Shown: positions 1 to 7,771 of the stretch, in pieces
Layout: the number at the start of each line of letters is the position of its first letter
How positions within the stretch are numbered: the first letter of the stretch is position 1
From: Gluconacetobacter takamatsuzukensis
GTDB lineage: Bacteria; Pseudomonadota; Alphaproteobacteria; Acetobacterales; Acetobacteraceae
DNA length: 64,000 nt
Reading direction: 5' to 3'
Assembly: GCF_014174275.1 (NCBI RefSeq)
Contig: NZ_JABEQK010000003.1
Span: 1-64,000 of the forward strand
Notes under the pieces: generated by a model
What the model was told of the DNA's origin: nothing
What the model saw: the letters and a program-made list of their open reading frames with translations, nothing else
Databases searched by the model: none
Made by a program: the position numbers and the translations under genes

Positions 1-175
1 CGGTGGTCGAGACCGCATCCACCGTCTCGGCCCGCAGTTCCTCGGCCAGCTGGCGCAGCTGGTCCACCGACAGGTTGCGCAGGTCGCGCGGCGTGGTCAC
101 GCGGTCCAGGAGGGGAAAACGGCCCTTCGTCGGGATCGGGTCCGGGATCTCGGCGCCGTTCTTTTCTTCGGCCAT
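1..175 (-). CDS. dxs: 1-deoxy-D-xylulose-5-phosphate synthase, N-terminal fragment (runs off the window)
   Basis: Only the first 58 codons are inside the window; the gene continues past base 1. The visible N-terminus contains '[19 protein letters not shown]' and '[11 protein letters not shown]', the usual opening of DXS, the TPP enzyme that makes DXP from pyruvate and glyceraldehyde-3-phosphate in the MEP isoprenoid pathway. The ATG at 175 lies 5 bp after the ispA stop, so it is the last visible gene of an xseB-ispA-dxs operon, a standard proteobacterial order. The call rests on the short N-terminus plus this context. Confidence 0.85.
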   Translation of the reverse strand, partial: MAEEKNGAEIPDPIPTKGRFPLLDRVTTPRDLRNLSVDQLRQLAEELRAETVDAVSTT

Positions 176-180
176 GGTCT

Positions 181-1116
181 TCAGCTCCTGCGATCGACGA
201 CGTAACGGATCAGGTCCCGGAGCCGGTCGGCCTCGGGTCCGAAGATATCGAGATGGGCTTCCGCCTGTTCGGCCACGCGCCGCGCCTCGCGCGCCGCGCC
301 GTCGACACCCAGCAGGGCGACATAGGTGGATTTGCCTGCCGCCAGGTCCTTGCCGGCGGTCTTGCCCAGTTCCTCGGCGCTGGCCGTGGCGTCCAGCACG
401 TCGTCGGCGATCTGGAAGGCCGCACCCAGGTCGCGCCCGTAGGCGGCGATGCGGGCGCGGACCGCGTGGTCCGCCTGCCCGAGAATTGCCCCGGCCTCGG
501 CCGCGTAGCGGATCAGGCAACCGGTCTTGAGCGCGTGCAGGCGCTCGACTTCCGGCAGGGAGAGCGAACGGCCTTCGCCCTCCATGTCGATCATCTGGCC
601 GCCGACCATGCCGGCCGCGCCCGATGCGGCGGCCAGGGCCGCCACCAGGCCGATGCGAATGGTCGCGTCGGGGTGGGTGGCCTCGTCGGCCAGGATCTCG
701 AACGCCATGGTCTGCAGCGCGTCGCCGGCCAGGATGGCGGTGGCTTCGTCGAACTTGCGGTGCGTCGAGGGCTGGCCGCGGCGCAGATCGTCGTCATCCA
801 TCGCCGGCAGGTCGTCATGCACCAGCGAATAGGCATGCAGCATCTCGACCGAGGCCGCGACGCGATAGGACCGGGCGGCGTCCACATCGAACAGGCTGGC
901 GACTTCCGCCGTCAGGTAGCCCCGCAGGCGCTTGCCGCCGCCCAGCGTGGCATAGCGCATGGCGTCGATCACCCGGCCCTCGGCGCCCGGCACGGGGGGC
1001 AGCAGGCTGTCGATCGCGGCTTCGACGGCGGTGGCCCGGGTCGACAGGGAAGACCGCAGCAGGCTGGCGCGGTCCGCGGTCTGCCCGGTCCGGGCGGTCG
1101 CTGTGGTGTGGCTCAT
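181..1116 (-). CDS. ispA: Farnesyl diphosphate synthase (polyprenyl synthetase family)
   Basis: This 311-residue all-alpha prenyltransferase condenses DMAPP/GPP with IPP in the cytosol. The first aspartate-rich motif is '[10 protein letters not shown]' at residues 101-110 and the second is 'DDVLD' at 238-242. The stretch 'YSLVHDD' just before the first motif resembles IspA-type short-chain synthases, which favours C15 over long-chain products. 'GGGKRLR' near residue 60 is the IPP-binding motif. The gene lies 8 bp after xseB and 5 bp before dxs, so one transcript is likely. A geranylgeranyl product cannot be excluded from sequence alone. Confidence 0.93.
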   Translation of the reverse strand: MSHTTATARTGQTADRASLLRSSLSTRATAVEAAIDSLLPPVPGAEGRVIDAMRYATLGGGKRLRGYLTAEVASLFDVDAARSYRVAASVEMLHAYSLVHDDLPAMDDDDLRRGQPSTHRKFDEATAILAGDALQTMAFEILADEATHPDATIRIGLVAALAAASGAAGMVGGQMIDMEGEGRSLSLPEVERLHALKTGCLIRYAAEAGAILGQADHAVRARIAAYGRDLGAAFQIADDVLDATASAEELGKTAGKDLAAGKSTYVALLGVDGAAREARRVAEQAEAHLDIFGPEADRLRDLIRYVVDRRS

Positions 1117-1124
1117 CGGTTACG

Positions 1125-1355
1125 TCAATCCATCGATTTCGTCTCCAGCGCGCCATCGGCCCGCTGGATGATCGCCTGAACGCGGGCGTCGGCCTCGTTC
1201 AGCTTGCTCTCGCAGTGTCGTCTCAGGGCCGCCCCACGCTCGTAGGATGCGATGGCATCCTGGAGGCGAAGCTGTCCGCCTTCGAGCTTGCGCACGATGT
1301 CCTCGAGCTGCGCGAGGGCATCCTCGAAGGAAAGCTGGGACAGATCTTCCGTCAT
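1125..1355 (-). CDS. xseB: Exodeoxyribonuclease VII small subunit
   Basis: This 76-residue protein contains 'LSFEDALAQLEDIVRKLEGG' and 'SYERGAALRRHCE', the two-helix signature of XseB. XseB is the small subunit that binds XseA in multiple copies to form the single-strand DNA exonuclease VII. Its length matches the family. A GGAAG ribosome-binding site lies about 10 nt upstream of the ATG at 1355. It heads the xseB-ispA-dxs gene string; the large subunit gene is not in this window. Confidence 0.92.
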   Translation of the reverse strand: MTEDLSQLSFEDALAQLEDIVRKLEGGQLRLQDAIASYERGAALRRHCESKLNEADARVQAIIQRADGALETKSMD

Positions 1356-1497
1356 GGGTGCGGTTCTTCCATCATGAGGCGCAGGAATTACTCCCAGGTG
1401 GCCGCTTCTGCCAAGGGCATAGGGCGGATGGGGGGATTTTGTGCCGCCTGTGGCATTTAGGGCACGTCTTTGGAACGAAGTGGCAAGTATCGCGTCC

Positions 1498-1743
1498 TTA
1501 AGGGGTTGCCGGTGCTTCGGGCCGGCGCCGAATCACGAAGGAGAGCACGCCGCCATCCTCGCCGAAGGCGATCAGGGCATGGCCGGTTTCACGGCAGAAT
1601 GCCTGGAAATCCGCAACGCTGGCCCGGTCGGTCGCGATCACCCGCAACCGGTCGCCCGGCTGCATGCCGCGCAGGGCCCGGTTGGCCTTGAGGACGGGCA
1701 GGGGGCAGCTCAGCCCTTTGACGTCGAGCAGCGTCTCGCTCAT
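1498..1743 (-). CDS. TusA-family sulfurtransferase (SirA/YeeD-like)
   Basis: This 81-residue protein carries the TusA signature 'LDVKGLSCPLPVLKANRAL', with the CPxP motif (Cys14) that carries persulfide sulfur. Family members relay sulfur for tRNA thiolation or molybdenum cofactor, or serve other sulfur-trafficking roles; which applies here cannot be told from sequence. Its length and single beta-alpha fold fit a stand-alone TusA domain. The gene is monocistronic between xseB, 142 bp further on, and the divergent ROK kinase start 94 bp away. Confidence 0.88.
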   Translation of the reverse strand: MSETLLDVKGLSCPLPVLKANRALRGMQPGDRLRVIATDRASVADFQAFCRETGHALIAFGEDGGVLSFVIRRRPEAPATP

Positions 1744-1837
1744 GGCAGCGGACTCCGGAAGGCGGCAGGGCTCGCGAACCTCTGCCTCGGGGTGACTTTA
1801 CGGCACGGAAGGTCGCACCATAGAAGAAACAGAGACC

Positions 1838-2782
1838 ATGGAAAATATCACGGCTGACGGGATGGATATGACCGGCTATCGGATCGGAATCGATTTTGGC
1901 GGGACGAAGATCGAAATCGCGGCGCTGGCCCGCGCTGACGGTAGGGAACTCGTCCGACGACGGATCGCCAATCCCGGGCATTATGCCGGCGCGGTCGCGG
2001 CCATCCGCGACCTGGTCGCCGGGATGGACGCCGAACTGGGCGGCACGGGCAGCGTGGGCATCGGCATTCCGGGGTCGATCAGCCCCGAGAGCGGGCTGAT
2101 CAAGAACGCGAATGCCACCTGGCTGAACAACCAGCCCTTCGGGCGCGACCTGACCGAATCCGTCGGGCGCGAGGTCCGTGTCGAGAACGATGCCAATTGC
2201 TTTGCCCTGTCCGAGGCCGTGGATGGCGCGGCTGCCGGCCGCCGCGTCGTGCTGGGGGTGATTCTCGGCACCGGAATGGGCGGCGGATTGGTCGTGGACG
2301 GCAAGCTGCTGACCGGTGCGCACCATATCGCCGGCGAATGGGGGCATGTTCCGCTGCCCTGGCCGCGAATCACGGAGATGCCGTTCCCCAAATGTTTCTG
2401 CGGCAATGAGGGCTGCCTGGAGCGGTTCCTGAGCGGCCCGTCGCTGGCGCAGGACTGGAAGGGGCCGGGCCATCGCGACACGGCGGGAATCGAGGCGGCG
2501 GCCGAGGCCGGGGACATCGCCGCCATCGGTGCGCTGGACCGCTATGTGGACCGTCTGGCGCGAGCCTGTGCCATGGCGATCAACTTCCTGGACCCGGATG
2601 TGATCGTGCTGGGGGGCGGGGTGTCGAACCTGCTGTCGATCTACGATCGCGTGCCGTTGCTGATGCCGCGCTACGTCATCACGCCGCAATGCAACACGCC
2701 GGTCGTTCGCAACCAGCATGGCGACAGTTCGGGCGTGCGTGGCGCGGCCTGGCTGTGGTCGGCGGACGAGGTCGGGGCGTAG
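1838..2782 (+). CDS. ROK-family sugar kinase (fructokinase/N-acetylhexosamine kinase type)
   Basis: This 314-residue ROK kinase has the N-terminal phosphate loop 'GIDFGGTKIE' (residues 17-26), the catalytic 'ENDAN' loop (116-120), 'GTGMGGG', and the ROK zinc site with His170 ('GEWGH') and 'KCFCGNEGC' (Cys186, Cys188, Cys193). No helix-turn-helix precedes the kinase, so it is an enzyme and not a NagC/Mlc-type repressor. Close homologues are often fructokinases, but specificity cannot be fixed here. ATG codons at 1862 and 1868 are alternative starts. It is divergent from the TusA gene and convergent with rlmE. Confidence 0.88.
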   Translation: MENITADGMDMTGYRIGIDFGGTKIEIAALARADGRELVRRRIANPGHYAGAVAAIRDLVAGMDAELGGTGSVGIGIPGSISPESGLIKNANATWLNNQPFGRDLTESVGREVRVENDANCFALSEAVDGAAAGRRVVLGVILGTGMGGGLVVDGKLLTGAHHIAGEWGHVPLPWPRITEMPFPKCFCGNEGCLERFLSGPSLAQDWKGPGHRDTAGIEAAAEAGDIAAIGALDRYVDRLARACAMAINFLDPDVIVLGGGVSNLLSIYDRVPLLMPRYVITPQCNTPVVRNQHGDSSGVRGAAWLWSADEVGA

Positions 2783-2811
2783 TCCGCGGCACGCATTTCT
2801 GCGCGCCGGTC

Positions 2812-2932
2812 ATCCCCCTCGATGGGGGATTCGAAAGAACGCGGGCCGGCGAGCGAGAGCGGCCCGCAAGGGTTGCGCCCGGCGTGTGTTCCCGAGCACC
2901 GCAGCACGGGAAGCGCGCGCCGGATTGCCGCC
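2812..2932. repeat. Palindromic intergenic element, copy A, with an adjacent hairpin
   Basis: This sits between the convergent ROK kinase and rlmE genes. A perfect 7-bp stem (ATCCCCC at 2812-2818 with GGGGGAT at 2824-2830) is followed by a longer imperfect inverted repeat, in which 2881-2893 pairs with 2908-2921. The second part shares blocks such as 'GCGAGCGAGAG', 'GGCGTGT' and 'GAGCACCG', in the same order, with the element at 56244-56397. It may serve as a bidirectional terminator or a REP-like repeat. The homology is read by eye. Confidence 0.5.
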
Positions 2933-2955
2933 AGCGCGCGTTTGCGGACCGGAAC

Positions 2956-3747
2956 TCAGTCTTCGGGTTGGGTCGGGAGGACACGCTCGGGACGGAAGCC
3001 GGTAGCCACCACGTACAGCTCGCTCGATTCCTTGCGGCTGGCCGGCGGCTTGGCGTGGCGGACGGTCGCGAAGGCGTGCTTCATCGGTTCCAGCATCTGC
3101 TTTTCCGACCCGCCCTGGAAGACCTTGGCGACGAAGGTGCCGCCCGGCGCCAGAACCTTCAGCGCGAAATCCAGCGCCAGTTCCGCCAGGCCGATGATGC
3201 GCAGATGGTCCGTGGGCGCGTGGCCGGTCGTATTCGGCGCCATGTCGGACAGGACCAGATCGGCCGGGCCACCCAGCAGGTCCGTCAGCTTGTCCGGCAG
3301 GTCGGGATCGTTGAAATCGCCCTCGAGGATCGTGGCGCCGGCCACCGGATCGACCGGCAGCAGGTCGACGCCGACGACGTTGCTCGCTCCGCGCTTGACG
3401 GCGACCTGCGTCCATCCGCCCGGAGCGGCGCCGAGGTCGACCACCCGCATGCCGGGGCGGATCAGGTGGAAACGGTCGTCCAGTTCGATCAGCTTGAAGG
3501 CCGCGCGCGACCGCCAGCCCTGCTTGCGGGCGGCCTGGACGTAGGGATCGTTCAGTTGCCGGTTGAGCCAGCGCTGCTGGGCCGTGGTGCGCCCGCGCGC
3601 GGTGCGCAGCGATACGGACTGGCTGCGCGTTGCGCGTGCGGCCCCGGAATCGGCAGCCGCATCGCCGCCCCCGGGGTTCGAACTGCTGCTGAGTGCCTTG
3701 CCGGGAACCCGTGACTTACCGCCGCCGGCGGGGGGACGCCGCTTCAT
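2956..3747 (-). CDS. rlmE: 23S rRNA (uridine-2'-O-)-methyltransferase RlmE/FtsJ
   Basis: This 263-residue SAM methyltransferase modifies the ribose of U2552 in the 23S A-loop. The SAM motif 'VVDLGAAPGGW' is at residues 102-112. The K-D-K-E catalytic tetrad is visible as Lys85 ('RAAFKLIE'), Asp168 ('LSDMAPN'), Lys208 ('FVAKVFQG') and Glu in 'SSELYVVATGF'. A basic, low-complexity extension of about 50 residues precedes the domain, as in other alphaproteobacterial RlmE. Its ATG overlaps the stop of the upstream ppx/gppA gene by 4 nt, so the two are probably translated together. Confidence 0.95.
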   Translation of the reverse strand: MKRRPPAGGGKSRVPGKALSSSSNPGGGDAAADSGAARATRSQSVSLRTARGRTTAQQRWLNRQLNDPYVQAARKQGWRSRAAFKLIELDDRFHLIRPGMRVVDLGAAPGGWTQVAVKRGASNVVGVDLLPVDPVAGATILEGDFNDPDLPDKLTDLLGGPADLVLSDMAPNTTGHAPTDHLRIIGLAELALDFALKVLAPGGTFVAKVFQGGSEKQMLEPMKHAFATVRHAKPPASRKESSELYVVATGFRPERVLPTQPED

Positions 3748-4877
3748 GGAAGCGATACGCCCATCGCGGGCGGCCGGGACGCTGCAAAGGGCAGGGGCGC
3801 CGATGACGACGGCAGGGCCATACTGGTCGAATCGTTGATCATGCGCAGCAGCATACCATCACGCAGGCCGCGATCGGCCACCATGATTTCCGGCACCGGC
3901 CATACGCGGTGAATCGCCTCGAAGATCGCGCAGCCCGGCATGACGTACTGTGCCCGGTCGGGGCCGACGCACGGATGCTGGCTGAGCCCGGCCGGCCCCA
4001 TGGCGGCCAGGGTGCGAATCGCCTCCAGCGCCGGCCCGGCCTCCAGGATCGTGCCGTCGACCGCCGTCCGGCTGTAGCGGGGCAGGGATAGGGCGATGCT
4101 GGCCAGGGTGGTGACGGTGCCGCTGGTGCCGATCAGGCTGACATTGTCGCGGCTGATTTCGCGGCGGATGCAGTGCACGGCCTCGAACGCGCGCAGCTGG
4201 TTGGCGATCTGCTCGACCATCCGCTGGTAGCCCTGTTCGCTGAACGCGCTCTCGCCGAACTGCTCGGCCTGGGTGATCACGCCCGCGGGCAGGCTGAGAT
4301 AGCCGCTGAGATCCTGGCGGCGGCTGTGGCGGTCGGTGCGGACCCAGGCGATTTCGGTCGAGCCGCCGCCGATGTCGAACAGCAGCGCGCGGGTGCGCGC
4401 GGGGGATACCCGGTCGTCATGCAGCAGGGCCGAACAGCTTTCCATCGCCAGCTCGGCTTCCTCGCGCGACGAGATGACGGTGATGTCCAGACCGGTTTCC
4501 TGGCGCGCGCGCTCGATGAACGCGGCGCCGTTGCCCGCGCGGCGGCAGGCCTCAGTCGCGACGGCGCGGTAGCGATACAGGCGTCGGCGCTCCATGCGCA
4601 TGGCGCAGATCCGCAATGCCTCGATGGTGCGGTCCATCGCATGGGGGCTGAGCTGCCCGGTGCGTTGCAGGCCTTCGCCCAGGCGGACGATGCGGTTGAA
4701 GCTGTCGACGACGCGAAAACCGTCGGCATGGGGGGCGGCGATCATCAGCCGGCAATTGTTCGTCCCGAGATCGATCGCCCCGAACATGCCCAGCATGCTG
4801 CGATTCGCCCTGAATCCCGGAGCACGGGGGAGTCGCCTTGCCTCCTGGCCATCGCGCCAGGACATCGTATTGTCCAT
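3744..4877 (-). CDS. Ppx/GppA exopolyphosphatase / pppGpp phosphohydrolase family protein
   Basis: This protein has the ASKHA-fold phosphatase signatures 'GAIDLGTNNCRLMI' near the N-terminus and 'LLFDIGGGSTEIAW' in the middle. Family members cleave inorganic polyphosphate or pppGpp; sequence does not decide which. I chose the ATG at 4877, preceded by AGAGGGA, giving 377 residues. An open frame runs back to 5027, but that stretch looks non-coding and approaches the tRNA. An ATG at 4787 is another option. It is coupled to rlmE by a 4-nt overlap, an arrangement common in alphaproteobacteria. Confidence 0.9.
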   Translation of the reverse strand: MDNTMSWRDGQEARRLPRAPGFRANRSMLGMFGAIDLGTNNCRLMIAAPHADGFRVVDSFNRIVRLGEGLQRTGQLSPHAMDRTIEALRICAMRMERRRLYRYRAVATEACRRAGNGAAFIERARQETGLDITVISSREEAELAMESCSALLHDDRVSPARTRALLFDIGGGSTEIAWVRTDRHSRRQDLSGYLSLPAGVITQAEQFGESAFSEQGYQRMVEQIANQLRAFEAVHCIRREISRDNVSLIGTSGTVTTLASIALSLPRYSRTAVDGTILEAGPALEAIRTLAAMGPAGLSQHPCVGPDRAQYVMPGCAIFEAIHRVWPVPEIMVADRGLRDGMLLRMINDSTSMALPSSSAPLPFAASRPPAMGVSLP

Positions 4878-5045
4878 CGGACGGTCCCTCTGCCACACCG
4901 TATGTAGCATATAGTGTGTGCTGACCCGCACGCAGGGCAAGACAAATATGACTCTTTGCAAAAACAGCACGGAAAGGTGCTTGTCACGTCCGATGGCCGA
5001 TGCTATCAGCCCCTCACCGCACGGCACTAAGCCCGGTCACCCGGT

Positions 5046-5119
5046 TGGGGGATAGTTTAGCGGTAGAACTACCGGCTCTGACCCGGTCAGCCCTGGTTCG
5101 AATCCAGGTCCCCCAGCCA
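5046..5119 (+). tRNA. tRNA-Gln (anticodon CTG)
   Basis: A full cloverleaf can be folded. The acceptor TGGGGGA (5046-5052) pairs with TCCCCCA (5109-5115). The anticodon stem ACCGG/CCGGT encloses loop CTCTGAC, giving anticodon CTG. The T-stem CCTGG/CCAGG carries TTCGAAT. The CCA end is encoded (5117-5119). An AT-rich hairpin (AATATTT...AAATATT, 5119-5138) directly follows and may help termination. The apparent open frames crossing this gene on both strands are not genes. Confidence 0.97.
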
Positions 5120-5260
5120 ATATTTCCCTTTAAATATTCGGACGCTACGCCGCTTGATCGGGAATTCCGCATGCGGATTCCATCGAATGCGGTGAATGAC
5201 CGTCCTGCCGCCATGTCCGGCCTCCGGATGTTCAATTCGTCTCCGGCGGGGAGGGTGCGT

Positions 5261-5920
5261 CTAGGCCTGTTCCAGTTCGTCGCGGCGGAGAAAGCAGAGG
5301 CCGATCAGGAGCGGGACCGGCAGCAGGAAATAGGCCGAGGTCGCATGGCGCATGGGAACGGAGAGGAACGCTCCGGCGATGCAGCATGCCCAGGCAAGGC
5401 CGGGCAGGGCGGCCGCAAGGGAAAAGGCGGGTTTTCCGCCTTTGGGAGCCCGGAGAAACCCCGCGACATTGTCCGCGAACTTGATGATGTTGTTCGTGAC
5501 GACGATCGTCTGCACCGAGACGCTGGAAAAGCGGGACAGGACCTCGCCCTGCATGGCCATGGCGACGGTGAGGAGAAGGGTCTCGACCCGCGAGCCCGTG
5601 GCGGCGGTGTGGGACCAGTGCAGGCACTGGGCCAGGATGAGCAGGGCGGCGATCCAGAGCCATTCGTGGCGATAGGCGCGCAGGCTGCGCCGCAGCAGGC
5701 TGGCAGCCAGGGCACCGCAGAAAAACAGGCCGAGGACGGTGCCGACGGCTGCAACCCTCGGCCAGTCCTGCCGGGCGAGCGAGAGTCCGAAACTGGTCGT
5801 GTTGCCGGTCATGGCGGCGCTGAAGATGCCGTGGAGTTCGACATAGCCCACGGCATCCACGTAACCGGCAACGAGGCTCAGCGCCGCTACCCGCAGCGCC
5901 GAGTGCGTCGTGGAGAGCAT
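5261..5920 (-). CDS. DUF1275 (YoaK-like) integral membrane protein
   Basis: This 219-residue polytopic membrane protein has about six hydrophobic segments. It carries the DUF1275 hallmarks 'AGYVDAVGYV' at the N-terminus, 'FSAAMTGNTTSFG' after the first segment, and 'SVSVQTIVVTNNIIKF' later. The family's biochemical function is not established. Its ATG overlaps the stop of the upstream oxalate decarboxylase-type gene by 1 nt (TGATG), so the pair is translationally coupled. That points to a joint role, possibly transport of an acid substrate or product; this is inference. Confidence 0.88.
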   Translation of the reverse strand: MLSTTHSALRVAALSLVAGYVDAVGYVELHGIFSAAMTGNTTSFGLSLARQDWPRVAAVGTVLGLFFCGALAASLLRRSLRAYRHEWLWIAALLILAQCLHWSHTAATGSRVETLLLTVAMAMQGEVLSRFSSVSVQTIVVTNNIIKFADNVAGFLRAPKGGKPAFSLAAALPGLAWACCIAGAFLSVPMRHATSAYFLLPVPLLIGLCFLRRDELEQA

Positions 5921-7089
5921 CAGACGATCAGGGGCTTGTCCTGGCGCAGTTTCGACAGGGTCTCGTCATCGAGGTTGAGATGTTCCTTCACCATCTGGCG
6001 CGGTGACAGGCCGAGCCACTGGTTGGCCGAGAAATCGGCGAACCGGTCGCTCTTGAAGGCTTCGAGGAACACCATCGGCTCGTCGCCGATATTCTCCAGA
6101 TAATGGCCCATGCCCAGCGGCACGTATCCGACATCGCCGGCGCAATAATCGAAGGTCCGCGCCTTGCCGCCCGAGGCGAAGACGGTCATGCGGGCACGGC
6201 CACGGACGAAATACTGCCATTCGTCGTTGTTGGGGTGCCAATGGAGTTCGCGCAGCCGCCCGGGTTCGACGACGTTGATCGCGGCGGCGATGGTGGAGGC
6301 CGCCGGAAAATTGCGGGAATCGACGACGCGGACGGTCCCGCCGGCAGCGCGGGAGGGCTCCTGCTTCAGGAAGCGATGCGTGTAGCGGATCGGCGACGGG
6401 CCCTGGGGGCACTTGATCGCATCCTGCTTCGCGACCGTGGGTTCGGTGCCGTTGAAGATCCAGCGGGTCTTTTCGACATCGGTGGGCAGGTGGGCGAACG
6501 CGGATTCCGGCACGCCGAAATTCCGGGCCAGGATGTGTCGCGGCGTGTGGGCGAACCAGTCGCTGACGAGGAACGTCTCGTTTTCCGAGAAATTGGCATC
6601 GTCGAAGACCAGCAGGAACTCGCATCCCTCCTCGCCCAGCCCCTGGATGGAATGGGGAATGCCGGCCGGGAAGTTCCAGATATCGCCGGCCTCGACATCG
6701 TCGACGAAGGGGCGACCTTCGGTGTCGATCGCCGTGACGCGGGCCTGCCCCGCGATCATGAAGCCCCACTCGGCTTCCTTATGGTAATGCAGTTCGCGGT
6801 ATCCGCCGGGCTTGAGGCGCATGTTGACGCCGGCGAGCGTCGTGGCGACGGGAAGCTCGCGAATGGTGATTTCGCGCGCCCAGCCGCCCGAACCGAGGCG
6901 GTTGCGCGCGTCCGCGTAGGAAAATTTCAGGTTGGGAATGGTACCGGCATCGGTGTCCGGCGAGGCGAGCAGGTCGGGAACCTCGCGTTCGCGCGCAAGA
7001 TTGCGCGGGCCCAGGATGCTTGCGCCCCGGTCGCCGCGAATGGGTTCCGGCGCTTCGGGTTTGGAACTCAGCCAGGGAAGATCGGTCAT
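5920..7089 (-). CDS. oxdC: Oxalate decarboxylase-family bicupin
   Basis: This 389-residue protein has two cupin domains, each with a complete Mn-binding set: His101, His103, Glu107 and His146, then His283, His285, Glu290 and His329. The flexible lid loop of site 1 reads 'SENET' (168-172) and keeps the Glu that corresponds to catalytic Glu162 of Bacillus OxdC. Glu343 ('FLEAFKSD') matches the second-site Glu333. These features support conversion of oxalate to formate and CO2 over oxidase activity. No signal peptide is evident, so it is probably cytosolic. The start at 7089 follows a strong AGGAGGT site. A 15-bp palindrome lies just upstream. Confidence 0.88.
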   Translation of the reverse strand: MTDLPWLSSKPEAPEPIRGDRGASILGPRNLAREREVPDLLASPDTDAGTIPNLKFSYADARNRLGSGGWAREITIRELPVATTLAGVNMRLKPGGYRELHYHKEAEWGFMIAGQARVTAIDTEGRPFVDDVEAGDIWNFPAGIPHSIQGLGEEGCEFLLVFDDANFSENETFLVSDWFAHTPRHILARNFGVPESAFAHLPTDVEKTRWIFNGTEPTVAKQDAIKCPQGPSPIRYTHRFLKQEPSRAAGGTVRVVDSRNFPAASTIAAAINVVEPGRLRELHWHPNNDEWQYFVRGRARMTVFASGGKARTFDYCAGDVGYVPLGMGHYLENIGDEPMVFLEAFKSDRFADFSANQWLGLSPRQMVKEHLNLDDETLSKLRQDKPLIV

Positions 7090-7117
7090 CGGAATACCTC
7101 CTGATCGGCTTGATTTA

Positions 7118-7132
7118 TGACATAGTATGTCA
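7118..7132. promoter_or_regulatory. Perfect 15-bp palindrome upstream of oxdC (candidate operator)
   Basis: TGACATA-G-TATGTCA is a perfect 7-1-7 dyad centred about 36 bp upstream of the oxdC start. On the oxdC strand it overlaps a TTGACA hexamer that could serve as a -35 box. Odd-length dyads of this kind are typical operators for dimeric repressors such as GntR-family proteins. No regulator gene is adjacent, so the partner is unknown. Confidence 0.5.
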
Positions 7133-7265
7133 AGGCGTGGCGGCGGCCGTTGACACTGATCAAGGATCTCGATTTTTTACGATTCTGCGGGATTGCCGGG
7201 CGTGACGCGCGGTCCGGCGCCGCGCGTGTCTGGGGCATCAATAAATATGAAAGTAATTGAATAAT

Positions 7266-7295
7266 AAAAAAGACGCTTAATATATATTATGCCAA
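7266..7295 (-). repeat. AT-rich 28-nt motif, copy 1
   Basis: On the minus strand this reads TTGGCATAATATATATTA followed by AGCGTCTTTT. It matches the plus-strand copy at 10472-10500 at 25 of the first 28 positions. It lies about 206 bp upstream of the oxdC start, in the oxdC orientation. Confidence 0.5.
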
Positions 7296-7771
7296 TTAAA
7301 AATCTAATTTTCAGAATATTATTCACGTAAATAAAAGCAATTATTGGCAATATCGATTTTATTTATTTATGTCGTAACGTTGTTTCATTTGGGTATTTTT
7401 CCGCCTAAGCGTGCTCATTCAGCCCCTGGCCGCCGCGCCCATGCCTGAAAAAACCTTCTCGCGCATGCGCCGGGGGAACGGTGTGCCCGCTGGATCGTCT
7501 GGCGGGAGGAGCAGGAGGTTCCTTCGCCACCGGCGCCCGACCGAATTCCGACCCGCTACACCCTGGACCTCATGGATTGGCCGACTCTCCGAGTGTCTGC
7601 TACCTCTCGGCGCCCCACGCCGGACGCTGGACGATGCCGGGCGAGGGGACATCCACCTGCCCCTGGAGCCTCTGCAATGATCCACCCGGACGAAACTCAT
7701 TTTGCTTATCGCTCGGGAAAGGTTCGTGCCGGCTTTCTCGCGCCCCATAAAAATTGATCATCGGGACCACA

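Larger units (their letters stand above)
7090..7771. other. Non-coding region of about 680 bp between oxdC and the acyltransferase gene
   Basis: No open frame here looks like a gene on either strand. The part next to oxdC holds the ribosome-binding site and a 15-bp palindrome. Bases 7236-7400 are strikingly AT-rich with many A and T runs, against a GC-rich background. This stretch includes one copy of the 28-nt TTGGCATAATATATATTA motif. Bases 7400-7750 return to high GC and carry only short, unconvincing frames. The whole may be a regulatory region or the scar of a lost gene. Confidence 0.7.

Noticed and set aside
5000-6103. A 367-codon plus-strand frame starting before the tRNA
   Set aside because: It runs through tRNA-Gln and antisense to the DUF1275 gene with no recognisable motif.
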